From NCBI RefSeq assembly GCF_002443255.2, contig NW_019211455.1:31895778-31959777 (forward strand): 64,000 nucleotides of DNA, in the 5' to 3' direction. The translations under genes were made by a program, and so were the position numbers. This document shows positions 63,564-64,000 of this stretch, piece after piece. The notes under the pieces are model-generated. The model ran no database searches. It was not told the origin of the DNA and was given only the letters and a program-made list of their open reading frames with translations. The number at the start of each line of letters is the position of its first letter. Within the stretch, counting starts at the first letter, position 1. This DNA is from Varroa destructor. Taxonomy: Eukaryota; Arthropoda; Arachnida; Mesostigmata; Varroidae.

Positions 63564-63783
63564 GAGTCGTTGTTTCGCGGCACAAGGATGGGTTTGAAGT
63601 TTGCCCCGAACATTTCGCTTATGTTCAAAGAGCTGACCAATCTTCCAGATCGATATGAAGAAGCGGGTAGACGGGGCTTCCGTGCCGTTGAATGCCAATT
63701 TCCTTATGACTCGAATATTGAGGATCTCGTAAGGGCAAAATATAGCGCTGGTGTCGAGCAAGTTCTCATCAACTCATTTCAAG
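63564..63783 (+). CDS. HYI: Putative hydroxypyruvate isomerase, first coding exon (partial gene)
   Basis: The exon reads from ATG at 63,588 and its product begins MGLKFAPNISLMFKEL. It continues through RGFRAVECQFPYD and a VLINSFQ segment. This is the order found at the N-terminus of animal hydroxypyruvate isomerases (TIM-barrel, xylose-isomerase-like fold): first beta strand, GF.AVE...PY strand, then LIN before a glycine. The family interconverts hydroxypyruvate and tartronate semialdehyde. A splice acceptor (tttctag) ends at 63,563 and includes an in-frame stop, so the ATG at 63,588 is the natural start and any upstream exon would be 5' UTR. The donor is AAG|GTGCTT after 63,783, phase 1, splitting the codon of the expected glycine. 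The catalytic residues lie in later exons outside the window. Family assignment is by recognition of the sequence, not by a search. Confidence 0.85.
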
Positions 63784-64000
63784 GTGCTTGTCATTGTCTT
63801 TCGCCTCATATCGAAAAGTTTTAATTAGCTATGCAAAGCAACATGGCGTGATAAACACTGTTATGATTGATAGCGCGATTGATAGGCGATTAATTACGCT
63901 GAAAAAAACCGGGTCAGAGCCAGTAACCATTCTCTTTAACTTACAATGGATGTCTGATTCTAATGCGAAACGTGTGTTTTTACACATCGAAATCGCTGAG
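63784..64000 (+). other. Start of first coding intron of the HYI gene
   Basis: The reading frame of the exon runs on for about 13 codons and then meets TAA at 63,822. Nothing resembling the next conserved part of the family follows before the window ends. I therefore read this as intron beginning GTGCTT. No branch point or acceptor for the next exon is identifiable here. Confidence 0.6.

Noticed and set aside
1..64000. CRISPR array, prophage, operon or toxin-antitoxin system
   Set aside because: No regularly spaced direct repeats, no ribosome-binding sites with packed genes, and the recognised content is eukaryotic.

Overview
The window looks like a stretch of an AT-rich animal nuclear genome, most likely an arthropod. 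The reasons are the absence of prokaryote-style gene packing, one clear spliced exon of a metazoan enzyme, GT-AG intron boundaries, many microsatellites, and a large load of decayed mariner, Ty3/gypsy, non-LTR and SINE-like sequence. CG dinucleotides are common in the AT-rich background, which fits a genome with little germline methylation. A mite or tick is possible, but that is only a guess. I found no bacterial operon, CRISPR array, phage, rRNA gene or intact tRNA gene.

The only gene I name with confidence is at the right edge: the first coding exon of a putative hydroxypyruvate isomerase (HYI), plus strand, 63,564-63,783. It ends at a phase-1 splice donor and the rest of the gene lies outside the window. 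The next best case is an unnamed minus-strand gene at 28,637-29,044, where two coding-like exons join in frame across a 149-base intron. Weaker coding-like segments without an assignable family lie at 29,247-29,510, 48,890-49,165, 49,433-49,714, 51,638-51,843, 52,628-52,987, 58,667-58,811 and a few others.

Most of what can be recognised is dead transposable elements. There are seven mariner-type transposase fragments, at 11.84-12.18 kb, 12.29-12.62 kb, 20.13-20.64 kb, 31.10-31.83 kb and 34.28-34.51 kb on the minus strand, and at 32.79-33.19 kb and 36.35-37.08 kb on the plus strand. Two further fragments look like another Tc1/mariner-superfamily group, at 10.80-10.99 kb and 42.30-42.52 kb on the plus strand. 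Ty3/gypsy pieces cover a reverse transcriptase/RNase H (4.52-5.22 kb, minus), a gag core (38.46-38.83 kb, plus) and an integrase core (47.0-47.34 kb, plus). A non-LTR reverse transcriptase C-terminus lies at 39.91-40.13 kb. All carry stops or frameshifts.

A short tRNA-like SINE family occurs in five pieces, at 2.70, 8.83, 12.20, 39.75 and 60.10 kb. One piece separates two mariner fragments near 12.2 kb. The remaining sequence is AT-rich intergenic or intronic DNA with simple repeats, in which I see nothing I can name. I did not find an evident novel multi-gene system. The best leads are the unnamed spliced gene, the SINE family, and the arrangement at 11.8-12.6 kb.
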